Program-made: the position numbers and the translations under genes
Notes under the pieces: generated by a model
The model's input: only the letters and a program-made list of their open reading frames with translations
What the model was told of the DNA's origin: nothing
Databases searched by the model: none
NCBI GenBank assembly: GCA_023457325.1
Contig: JAEWLX010000078.1
Location: 1 to 8,362, forward strand
Direction of reading: 5' to 3'
Origin: Bacillota bacterium
GTDB lineage: Bacteria > Bacillota_I > Bacilli_A > RFN20 > CAG-826
Length of the DNA stretch: 8,362 nt
Shown: positions 1-5,825 of the stretch, one piece after another
Numbering within the stretch: position 1 is the stretch's first letter
Layout: every line of letters begins with the position of its first letter

Positions 1-1
1 A

Positions 2-76
2 ACCGAAGAAAATCTCGTGCCGGCCTTATGGGCAGCCGCCAGTCATTATGTCTCTTTGCTGGAGGATGATTCATAA
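2..76 (+). CDS. rnfG: RNF complex subunit G, C-terminal fragment (probable)
   Basis: Only the last 24 codons are inside the window, open from the left edge and ending in TAA at 74-76. The tail is alanine-rich and helical (PALWAAASHYVSLLEDDS) and has no motif of its own. The call rests on position: the order G-E-A-B is that of clostridial rnfCDGEAB operons, and this stop overlaps the rnfE start by one base (TAATG). RnfG is known as an extracytosolic subunit anchored by one helix that carries covalent FMN on a Thr in an SGAT-type motif. That motif would lie upstream of the window and cannot be seen. The ribosome binding site of rnfE (GGAGGA, 61-66) lies inside this reading frame. NqrC of an Na+-NQR operon is the main alternative. 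Confidence 0.6.
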   Translation, partial: TEENLVPALWAAASHYVSLLEDDS

Positions 77-753
77 TGAAACAAAAATTGAATATCTTTA
101 TCAGCGGCGCCTTTACTAATAACCCAGTTTTCATCTTGCTCCTAGGGTTATGTTCAATTCTTGCCACTTCCAACACTTTTTCTTCAGCTTTGGGAATGGG
201 TTTAGCGGTTACAATCGTCTTAATAATGACGAATCTTATTATTTCCCTATTAAGAAAAATCATTCCTAATGAGATACGAATCCCTGTTTATATTATTATT
301 ATCGCCTCGACAGTAACGATCGTTGAGATGTTGATGAAGGCATATACGCCGGAGCTAACCATCGCGTTAGGTGTATATTTACAACTTATTGTCGTAAATT
401 GCATAATCATGGCCCGAGCGGAAGTATTCGCCAGTAAAAATAACCCCCTCGATTCGTTAATTGATGGCCTGGGAACGGGTATTGGATATATTCTTTCGAT
501 CCTCGTTTTATCTTTGATAAGAGAAATTTTAGGAACGGGCTCATTAACTTTTGTCAATCCCTTTACCAATGTAACTGTCTTTAGTTGGACAATCTTTGAT
601 GCTCGCTACGCGATATCGCTGATGGTTGATAATACCGGTGCCTTTTTAATTCTTGGCTTATTATTAGCGGCCATCAACGGAATAACGATGATTATTTCTT
701 CTCGTAAAAAACGTAAGAAAGAAGTTTTAAACGCGAAAGGCGAACAAGGTTAG
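76..753 (+). CDS. rnfE: RNF electron-transport complex subunit E (RnfE/NqrD family)
   Basis: Integral membrane subunit of the ion-pumping ferredoxin:NAD+ oxidoreductase. The 225 residues form about six hydrophobic helices (roughly 17-32, 37-58, 70-90, 98-117, 128-150, 183-206) and end in a basic tail (SRKKRKKE). Two signature cysteines are present: Cys26 in NPVFILLLGLC, and Cys109 in YLQLIVVNC. In this family these equivalent cysteines, with the pair from RnfA, hold an intramembrane [2Fe-2S] cluster, so the redox core looks intact. Acidic loop residue Glu84 (TIVEMLMK) is also typical. The start is fixed by GGAGGA at 61-66, nine bases before the ATG, and by the one-base overlap with the preceding stop. 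rnfA follows after five bases. The order G-E-A and the RnfB-like Fe-S protein downstream favour RNF over Na+-NQR, whose last gene would be nqrF. Confidence 0.93.
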   Translation: MKQKLNIFISGAFTNNPVFILLLGLCSILATSNTFSSALGMGLAVTIVLIMTNLIISLLRKIIPNEIRIPVYIIIIASTVTIVEMLMKAYTPELTIALGVYLQLIVVNCIIMARAEVFASKNNPLDSLIDGLGTGIGYILSILVLSLIREILGTGSLTFVNPFTNVTVFSWTIFDARYAISLMVDNTGAFLILGLLLAAINGITMIISSRKKRKKEVLNAKGEQG

Positions 754-758
754 AAACG

Positions 759-1334
759 ATGGGTATTGTTACATTAATCATATCGGCAATGTTAGTATCT
801 AATGTCGTATTAGTTCGTTTTTTAGGTATCTGCCCCTTCTTAGGCGTATCCAAAAAGATTAATAATGCCCTGGGATTAGGTTTAGCCACGATGTTTGTCG
901 TCTTTTTCTCATCGCTATTATCGTATGGTTTATATCACGGAGTGCTTAAGCCCTTAGGCTTAGAATTCTTGTCGCTTGTGAGCTTTATTTTAATCATTGC
1001 TTCGTTTGTTCAGTTTGTTGAAATGTTTCTAAAGAAGTTCATCCCGTCTTTATACAAATCACTAGGCATCTATTTGCCCTTAATCACCACAAATTGCATC
1101 GTTTTAGCCATTGTCCTTGAAAGTATCGGTAACAATTATTCCTTTCTTGAAACGATTGTTTATTCTTTATCGGTATCAGGGGGCTTCCTTCTTGTTTTAA
1201 TCATCTTTTCGGTAATTCGCGAACGAGTCGAATCTAGTAACCGTGTTCCCCAGGCTTTTAAAGGCATCGCCATCGCCTTGATTATAACTTCCCTTATGAC
1301 AATGGCTTTCTTCGGCTTTCAAGGATTAGTATAA
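759..1334 (+). CDS. rnfA: RNF electron-transport complex subunit A (RnfA/NqrE family)
   Basis: Membrane partner of RnfE with inverted topology; the two form the pseudo-symmetric core through which electrons cross the membrane. The 191 residues match the usual length (about 190-200) and contain about six helices. Cys25 in LVRFLGICPFLG and Cys113 in YLPLITTNC are the family's cluster ligands, and the FVEMFLKKFIPSLYKSLG loop is typical of RnfA/NqrE. An AAGG site (746-749) lies about nine bases before the ATG, inside the end of rnfE. The stop TAA (1332-1334) overlaps the next start by one base (TAATG), indicating translational coupling to the small cysteine protein. No truncation or odd composition is seen. 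Confidence 0.94.
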   Translation: MGIVTLIISAMLVSNVVLVRFLGICPFLGVSKKINNALGLGLATMFVVFFSSLLSYGLYHGVLKPLGLEFLSLVSFILIIASFVQFVEMFLKKFIPSLYKSLGIYLPLITTNCIVLAIVLESIGNNYSFLETIVYSLSVSGGFLLVLIIFSVIRERVESSNRVPQAFKGIAIALIITSLMTMAFFGFQGLV

Positions 1335-1534
1335 TGCCAGAATTAATCATCAAAATATTACTGACAATAGCGGTTCTAGCTGGACTAGTTGGTCTTTTTA
1401 TTCTTAGTTATTTACTTAATAAAAGAGTTCCTCGACCCGCGGGATGTGATTTAGAAAGAAGTAGCCAATGTGGCCAATGCGCTAATCATTCATGCCGTCT
1501 TTCTCAAAATCATAATCAGGAAAAGGGGGATTAA
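1334..1534 (+). CDS. Small single-helix membrane protein with C-x7-C-x2-C-x4-C motif, RNF-associated, unrecognised
   Basis: I do not recognise this 66-aa protein as a named family. Residues 4-28 form one strongly hydrophobic helix. After a basic stretch (NKRVPRP) come four cysteines at 38, 46, 49 and 54, spaced C-x7-C-x2-C-x4-C, then a hydrophilic tail. The positive-inside rule puts the cysteine domain in the cytoplasm. Four cysteines could hold an Fe-S cluster. The gene is probably real: it starts in a TAATG overlap with rnfA, has AAGGA (1321-1325) eight bases upstream, and is followed five bases later by rnfB, which uses an AGGGGG site inside this gene's end. Two readings are open. It may be a mini-RnfB-like Fe-S protein, since its C-x2-C-x4-C core matches that of the next gene. 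Or it may be an analogue of NqrM, the small one-helix four-cysteine maturation factor of Na+-NQR. Confidence 0.75.
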   Translation: MPELIIKILLTIAVLAGLVGLFILSYLLNKRVPRPAGCDLERSSQCGQCANHSCRLSQNHNQEKGD

Positions 1535-1539
1535 CAATT

Positions 1540-1863
1540 ATGGATTGGATCGATATTTTAATTGCCGCTTCCGTCATGATTTGCTTAGGCGGATTATTAG
1601 GTTTAGCCCTTGCTTTTGCCGATAAAAAATTAGCGGTCAAAACCGATGAACGAGTCGCTGTCGTCACGAAAATGCTTCCAGGACTTAATTGCGGTCTATG
1701 CGGCCATCCTGGATGTGAGGCGATGGCCACAGCCCTTCTTAAAGGACAGCAAAAGAAAGTTTCATCATGCCGACCAGCAAAAAAGGATACGCATCAACAA
1801 ATTGCCGACTACATTAACTCTACAACTAGTCCTGACGGGAAAACCGTAAAAGTCGAAGTATAA
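1540..1863 (+). CDS. rnfB: Short RnfB-like protein: membrane anchor plus one [4Fe-4S] domain, no ferredoxin domains
   Basis: RnfB is normally the cytosolic-facing entry subunit that takes electrons from ferredoxin. This 107-aa protein keeps the N-terminal helix (about 6-27) and the RnfB-type Fe-S domain: LPGLNCGLCGHPGCE with Cys51, 54 and 59, and Cys77 17 residues on (C-x2-C-x4-C-x17-C). It then ends in a polar tail (to KTVKVEV) with TAA at 1861-1863. Canonical RnfB continues with at least two C-x2-C-x2-C-x3-C-P ferredoxin repeats; none is here, and none appears in any frame before the next gene at 1898. Termination is therefore genuine rather than an obvious frameshift. AGGGGG at 1524-1529 lies ten bases before the ATG. 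It probably still docks on RnfA/E, but ferredoxin must be received differently. The family assignment is firm; the full RnfB role is not. Confidence 0.82.
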   Translation: MDWIDILIAASVMICLGGLLGLALAFADKKLAVKTDERVAVVTKMLPGLNCGLCGHPGCEAMATALLKGQQKKVSSCRPAKKDTHQQIADYINSTTSPDGKTVKVEV

Positions 1864-1866
1864 TGT

Positions 1867-1884
1867 AAAACCTAATAAGGTTTT
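1867..1884 (+). other. Small intergenic hairpin between rnfB and the NusG_II gene
   Basis: AAAACCT (1867-1873) pairs perfectly with AGGTTTT (1878-1884) around the loop AATA. With only two G-C pairs, and with the T-run inside the stem rather than after it, it is too weak to be a confident terminator. It sits in the only sizeable gap (34 bases) of the block 76-4093. It could be a weak attenuator or an RNA-processing point that sets the ratio of RNF subunits to the downstream accessory proteins. The next gene has only a poor ribosome binding site (AAAGA, about 1890-1894). Confidence 0.35.
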
Positions 1885-1897
1885 CAATTAAAGATGT

Positions 1898-2275
1898 ATG
1901 AATAAAATTCCGCTCAAAAAGACACGATTTGATATTTATGCTTTTTCTTTTTTAATGCTTTTTGCCTCCCTTTTATTAGTGATAACAAACGTTTTTAATC
2001 GTCCGAATAATGATTTAGTAGTTAATGTTTATTATGAGTTCAACATTATTGACACTCATGAACTTTACATAAATCAATCACTCGTCTATCGCAAAGATGA
2101 TTATCCGCGTTTACTAGATGATATAACAGTCGAAATCACAAACGGAAAAGTTCGTATTGACGAAGAGACGTCACCCCTTAATTATTGTTCGTTGCAAGGA
2201 TGGGTTGAACAATCAGGAACGCCGATTATATGTGCTCCGAATTACTTTATGGTTATCATCGAGGAAAGATTATGA
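1898..2275 (+). CDS. NusG domain II-containing membrane protein (EetA-like)
   Basis: A 125-aa protein with one N-terminal helix (about 13-31, preceded by KKTR) and a small extracytoplasmic beta domain of the NusG_II family. The domain hallmark is near the C-terminus: a Cys followed by QGW, then SGTPIICAPN (Cys97, Gly101-Trp102, Cys112). In the family I know this motif as C-x-x-QGWI...G..I.C.PN; it has nothing to do with the transcription factor role of NusG. The biochemical function is unproven. Such proteins are regularly encoded beside Gx-family membrane proteins, ApbE and RNF or flavin-based extracellular electron-transfer genes, as here, so a role in extracytosolic redox or flavoprotein assembly is inferred. 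The usual first cysteine (CPDKxC type) is replaced by Ser (SPLNYC), leaving two. The start has a weak RBS. The stop TGA overlaps the next ATG (ATGA). Confidence 0.8.
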   Translation: MNKIPLKKTRFDIYAFSFLMLFASLLLVITNVFNRPNNDLVVNVYYEFNIIDTHELYINQSLVYRKDDYPRLLDDITVEITNGKVRIDEETSPLNYCSLQGWVEQSGTPIICAPNYFMVIIEERL

Positions 2276-2796
2276 CAAAGTCATTAATTCATAAAATGAC
2301 CCGTTTAGCCCTTTTACTTGCCATCGGAGTTGTAATTAATTACGCAGAAGCTGTGTTACTGCCTTTGGCCTTTATTGCCCCAGGCGTAAAATTAGGATTA
2401 GCTAACACCATCGGTCTTATTGTCTTATATTATTTTGGCATCAAAGAATACATTAGCATCGGTTTTTTACGGGTTATCTTAACTGCTTTGTTCACCGGTT
2501 TTGGTTTTAATTTTTATATCGCGATATCTGGGTGGGCTCTTGCGACAATCGTTGTCGTCATTTTTCATTACTGGCAGCGATTATCAATCTTTGGCTTATC
2601 GATGGCGTCTGCGGTTATGCACGGGGTAGGACAAATAATCATGGTCGCCATTTTGTATCAAAACAAATACATAATAAATTATTTACCGATTCTTTTTTTC
2701 ACCGGCATCGCTAGCGGACTGATAATTGCCGTTATCGCTCGCGAAGTAGTGACGCGCGTTCGCTTAACGACAAGCCTTGATGAATATGAAAAATAA
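2272..2796 (+). CDS. Gx transporter family membrane protein (often annotated heptaprenyl diphosphate synthase component I)
   Basis: A 174-aa, highly hydrophobic protein with about five helices (roughly 10-31, 40-57, 60-75, 80-99, 118-158). The family signature is visible: MTRLALLLAIGVVINYAEA, then APGVKLGLANTIGLIVLYYFG, and GVGQIIMVAIL near residue 118. This is the Gx/HepSS-I family. The old name comes from neighbourhood with polyprenyl synthases, and no prenyltransferase DDxxD motif is present. It resembles ECF-type S components in size and hydrophobicity; substrate unknown. An upstream in-frame ATG at 2230 is rejected in favour of 2272, which has GAGGAAAG (2261-2268) at good distance and overlaps the NusG_II stop as ATGA. 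The pairing with NusG_II and ApbE suggests export or handling of a cofactor for extracytosolic flavoproteins, or an EetB-like role. That is inference. Confidence 0.82.
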   Translation: MTKSLIHKMTRLALLLAIGVVINYAEAVLLPLAFIAPGVKLGLANTIGLIVLYYFGIKEYISIGFLRVILTALFTGFGFNFYIAISGWALATIVVVIFHYWQRLSIFGLSMASAVMHGVGQIIMVAILYQNKYIINYLPILFFTGIASGLIIAVIAREVVTRVRLTTSLDEYEK

Positions 2797-4093
2797 ATTA
2801 GCCCAAATCAAAACATTTCTCTTAAAATTGCTTGATGCACGCGAGTGGATTATTCTCCTTTCAACATTTGCCTTAAGCGGACTACTCATTTCCTCGATTT
2901 TTTGGATAGATTTTGATAATAATGAATTCGATCCCGATAATATCCCCTTTCAACGGATTGGCTATGATGTGTTTGCCAAAACGACTAATAACGACATTCG
3001 TAACATCTTTAACACATCATATGAAATTCGTTATCAAAAAGTGTATCCCGAATCGTTTGCTGAGATGGCCCGTGACATATATGTCAATAATATCCTGTTC
3101 ATTCATAAACTTGCCGACCGCCATTATATGTATCGCCTTGATGAAAATGATATTTCTTCGCCGATCATAAACAATTTATATATGGTTAACGAAGCCTATG
3201 ATTCCGGTACGTGGATGCAAATACCTAACCATTTATACTATTTGCTCGAACGGGGTCTAAAATTGACGATTGACACTGATTTTAAATTTAACATTTTCGT
3301 CGGTGAAGTTGTCGCCTTTTGGGAAGATATTCTTGAAAATAGTGACGATTATCTAAACCGTGATCCATATTATAATCACGATCAGGCCGATTTGCTCGCA
3401 CGCTTAACAAGTTACGTTCCGATGAATCAACAGCAAGCAGAAGAAACGTTGCAACTAAAAACAGAAGACAACGATTACTATGTCCGTTTCAATCAGTTTA
3501 ATGGCGCGCCTCATGGTGATTTATCTCTTACTTTGGCGGGTATTGCCAAAGGATACGCTAATGATGTGTTGGCCCCGTTATTAATCGAAAATGAGCTGGA
3601 ACACGGCTTTATCTATGGTGGAGGGAGTTCGGTTACGACACTTGGAAATAAATATAGTGGTAACCACTGGCATTGGCAGATGGAAGGACCGACTAAAGAT
3701 GCTCCTTATGCTTTTAATATTGATCGCAAAGGTCAATATTCCTTTTCGACCTCAGGGGGCTATATGGGCTTTAAAATGCCCATCACCGATGGTTCGATTC
3801 TTCGCCATCATATTGTTAATCCTACAACTGGATATCCAGCCGAGCAACAATTGCAAATCAATGTTATATCCGCGGATTTACCTTCGGATATGCTGGATGC
3901 TTTTTCGACAGCTCTGATGAATATGACAATCGAAGAAGGACTGGAGTTAAAAGCGACAATCAACAATCAGGAAAAAGAATTAGAAATTGCCTGGATTAAC
4001 ATCAACAATAACAGCGATGTAGAGGTTAAATATACGTCAGGATACCAGCAATATATCACCGAACTTGATAGTTTAAGTTATCACGTTGTTTAA
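2780..4093 (+). CDS. apbE: Membrane-anchored ApbE-family FAD:protein FMN transferase
   Basis: ApbE enzymes use FAD and Mg2+ to attach FMN to Thr/Ser of extracytosolic proteins such as RnfG and RnfD. This 437-aa protein begins with a helix at about 23-42, giving a membrane-tethered outside domain. Family motifs in order: FNT (77-79, the MGT-like strand), AGIAKGYA (253-260), YGGGSS (279-284), STSGGY (323-328), HHIVNPTTGYP (343-353) and DAFSTAL (373-379). Asp373 and Thr377 match the known metal ligands, so activity is likely. The usual Asp before GGIAKG is Thr251. It is about 90 residues longer than typical, partly from the anchor and a Tyr/Asn/Asp-rich stretch near 180-210. Start: ATG 2780 is taken as first; ATG 2786 or TTG 2777 are possible, none with a clear RBS. 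It overlaps the Gx gene by 17 bases, so re-initiation after that gene is likely. Confidence 0.9.
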   Translation: MNMKNKLAQIKTFLLKLLDAREWIILLSTFALSGLLISSIFWIDFDNNEFDPDNIPFQRIGYDVFAKTTNNDIRNIFNTSYEIRYQKVYPESFAEMARDIYVNNILFIHKLADRHYMYRLDENDISSPIINNLYMVNEAYDSGTWMQIPNHLYYLLERGLKLTIDTDFKFNIFVGEVVAFWEDILENSDDYLNRDPYYNHDQADLLARLTSYVPMNQQQAEETLQLKTEDNDYYVRFNQFNGAPHGDLSLTLAGIAKGYANDVLAPLLIENELEHGFIYGGGSSVTTLGNKYSGNHWHWQMEGPTKDAPYAFNIDRKGQYSFSTSGGYMGFKMPITDGSILRHHIVNPTTGYPAEQQLQINVISADLPSDMLDAFSTALMNMTIEEGLELKATINNQEKELEIAWININNNSDVEVKYTSGYQQYITELDSLSYHVV

Positions 4094-4100
4094 GATTTTA

Positions 4101-4128
4101 TTAAAAGCTTGATATATTTCGATATAAT
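4101..4128 (+). promoter_or_regulatory. Candidate distal sigma-70 promoter for rocA
   Basis: A perfect -10 box TATAAT (4123-4128) lies 16 bases after TTAAAA (4101-4106, four of six matches to TTGACA). Transcription would begin near 4135 and give a leader of about 135 bases that contains the hairpin at 4138-4154. The -10 is embedded in the inverted repeat TTCGAT-ATA-ATCGAA, which could be an operator. AT-rich spacers yield such matches by chance. Confidence 0.4.
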
Positions 4129-4137
4129 CGAACTTTA

Positions 4138-4154
4138 TCCTCAGCGCTTGAGGA
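4138..4154 (+). other. Hairpin in the apbE-rocA spacer
   Basis: TCCTCA (4138-4143) and TGAGGA (4149-4154) form a perfect six-base stem around GCGCT. No T-run follows on either strand, so it is not a standard rho-independent terminator. It lies 44 bases after the apbE stop and could be a weak end or processing site of the RNF-apbE transcript, or leader structure for rocA. I see no other terminator after apbE, so read-through into rocA is possible. Confidence 0.4.
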
Positions 4155-4206
4155 AATCGCCATTATCCATTATTCAACATAATTCAGTTTTACTTATGCT
4201 AAAAAT

Positions 4207-4235
4207 TTGGTTTATGACACCGTTTGTTTTATTAT
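4207..4235 (+). promoter_or_regulatory. Candidate proximal promoter for rocA
   Basis: TTGGTT (4207-4212), a 17-base spacer, and TATTAT (4230-4235, five of six matches) lie just upstream of the rocA ribosome binding site GGAGG (4257-4261). The leader would be short, about 27 bases. The -35 is poor. Either this site or the TATAAT at 4123-4128 may drive rocA. Confidence 0.4.
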
Positions 4236-4268
4236 AAAAAAGAATATGGATGCATCGGAGGAAATACT

Positions 4269-5825
4269 ATGTCAATTAAGCGATACAAATCAGAGCCATT
4301 AAGCGATTTTCAAGACGCATTAATCTTGGCTAAATATCAAGAAGCGCTTTTAAAAATTAGAAAGCGTTTCGGGAAAATATACCCATTGAGACTCGGCGAT
4401 AGAAAAATTAAGACTAAACATGTCTTAGATTCACTTAACCCAAACATTAAAAGCGAAGTTATTGGTCGTGTATACATGGCCGGAATTCCTGAAGCCGATA
4501 TAGCGCTAGGGTACGCTAAAGAGGCGTTTAAGACTTGGTCACTTACGCCAGCAATTGAACGCTCACGAATACTAAGAAAAGCCGCAAAAATCATGAAACG
4601 CGAGAAGTTTGACCTCGCAGCCTTAATGACACTAGAAGTTGGCAAATCATATGCCGAGGCTGATGCCGATGTCGCTGAAGCGATTGATTTTCTTAACTAC
4701 TATGCGCTACAAATACTAGATGTTGAAAAGAAATGGCAACTTGTCTTTAGTCATAAAGGACGAGAAATTAACGAATTTAAATACATACCACTTGGAGTAG
4801 GGGCAATTATCAGTCCTTGGAACTTCCCGTTAGCAATTCTTACTGGTATGACTGCGGCTGCTATTGTTTGCGGCAATACCGTTGTTGTTAAACCAGCAGC
4901 AACAACACCGATAATTGCTCATTATTTTTATCGAATTATGGAAAAAGCCGGCCTTCCTTACGGTGTCATTAATCTAATCCCAGGATCAGGCAGTGTAGTT
5001 GGCAAATATTTCGTCGAGCATAAGAATATTGCCTTTATTAATTTCACTGGTTCGCGCGAAGTCGGCCTCGACATAGTCGAAAGAGCGGCCAAGACTGATC
5101 CTAACCGCTTAGTGATAAAACGTGTCATGGCAGAAATGGGCGGTAAGGACGCAATGATTGTCAGTCGGCATTATGACATTAAAAAAGCTGCCACCCTAGT
5201 TATGCAGTCAGCTTTTGGTTTTAGCGGACAAAAGTGTTCGGCAGCATCGCGGGCGATTATCGACCGCGCTATATATCAACCATTCCTTGAAGAATTAAAA
5301 CGACAAATTAGTAATCTAAATGTCGGTAATACCGAAAAAGCCGGCGTATACATGGGCGCAGTTAACGATGCTGGTGGTTTCAAAAAGATTTGCGATTATA
5401 TTGAAATTGGTAAAAGCGAAGGTGAACTCCTTGTCGGCGGTCAATACGATGATTCAATAGGTTATTATATTCAGCCGACGGTCTTTTACGATTTAAAACC
5501 ATCTGATCGCCTCATGCAGGAAGAAATATTTGGACCAGTCTTAGCGGTAACTCCCTACGATACAATCGAGCAAGCAATTCAAATTGCCAATGATACCGAC
5601 TATGGTCTAACGGGTGGTTTTTTGTCTAATGATAAAAACGAAATAGAATATGTCAAAAAGAATTTCTTTGTTGGTAACTTATATATTAATCGTAAATGCA
5701 CGGGGGCTGTTGTTGGTTATCAACCATTCGGGGGTTTCAAAATGAGTGGTACCGACGCTAAAGCTGGCGGGCCCGATCATCTCTTGCTATTTATGCAAGG
5801 ACAGACGATTACTGAAGCACTCTAA
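4269..5825 (+). CDS. rocA: 1-pyrroline-5-carboxylate (glutamate semialdehyde) dehydrogenase
   Basis: Oxidises glutamate-gamma-semialdehyde, in equilibrium with P5C, to glutamate with NAD+, the last step of proline, ornithine and arginine breakdown. The 518 residues fit the 515-aa class of Bacillus RocA. Rossmann and substrate motifs: SPWNFP (182-187), VVKPAA (206-211), FTGSREVG (259-266), general base Glu289 in AEMGGKD, nucleophile Cys323 in [15 protein letters not shown] (418-423), and the P5CDH-type end [20 protein letters not shown] (477-496). [12 protein letters not shown] (130-141) is typical of this subfamily. The start is the ATG at 4269 with GGAGG seven bases upstream; an in-frame TTG at 4224 has no such site. 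It stands alone on + and its stop abuts the stop of the opposing carbamoyltransferase gene. It is a complete, unfused enzyme, not the bifunctional PutA. Confidence 0.95.
   Translation: MSIKRYKSEPLSDFQDALILAKYQEALLKIRKRFGKIYPLRLGDRKIKTKHVLDSLNPNIKSEVIGRVYMAGIPEADIALGYAKEAFKTWSLTPAIERSRILRKAAKIMKREKFDLAALMTLEVGKSYAEADADVAEAIDFLNYYALQILDVEKKWQLVFSHKGREINEFKYIPLGVGAIISPWNFPLAILTGMTAAAIVCGNTVVVKPAATTPIIAHYFYRIMEKAGLPYGVINLIPGSGSVVGKYFVEHKNIAFINFTGSREVGLDIVERAAKTDPNRLVIKRVMAEMGGKDAMIVSRHYDIKKAATLVMQSAFGFSGQKCSAASRAIIDRAIYQPFLEELKRQISNLNVGNTEKAGVYMGAVNDAGGFKKICDYIEIGKSEGELLVGGQYDDSIGYYIQPTVFYDLKPSDRLMQEEIFGPVLAVTPYDTIEQAIQIANDTDYGLTGGFLSNDKNEIEYVKKNFFVGNLYINRKCTGAVVGYQPFGGFKMSGTDAKAGGPDHLLLFMQGQTITEAL

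Noticed and set aside
288..569. Antisense open frame inside rnfE, with similar minus-strand frames at 692-889 and 1482-1730
   Set aside because: They are shadows of well-identified RNF genes, with no ribosome binding site or motif.
1646..1849. Alternative + frame inside rnfB as a hidden ferredoxin domain lost by frameshift
   Set aside because: Its translation has no C-x2-C-x2-C-x3-C-P pattern; no frame between 1700 and 1900 does, so a simple frameshift does not explain the short RnfB.
1..1863. Na+-NQR operon (nqrC-D-E) instead of RNF
   Set aside because: No NqrF follows, and an RnfB-type FeS domain (LPGLNCGLCGHPGC) does; NqrD/E and RnfE/A are otherwise homologous, so some doubt remains until the upstream genes are seen.
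2230..2271. Upstream ATG extending the Gx transporter gene by 14 residues
   Set aside because: The extension is polar (MCSELLYGYHRGKI), lies inside the NusG_II gene, and lacks the good RBS that precedes the ATG at 2272.
2913..3917. Open frames in other phases within apbE (2913-3170 and 3591-3917)
   Set aside because: They lie in shifted frames of an intact ApbE coding region with conserved motifs, and carry no motif of their own.
4224..4268. TTG start extending rocA by 15 residues
   Set aside because: No ribosome binding site precedes it, while GGAGG stands seven bases before ATG 4269, whose product begins like known RocA (YKSEP).
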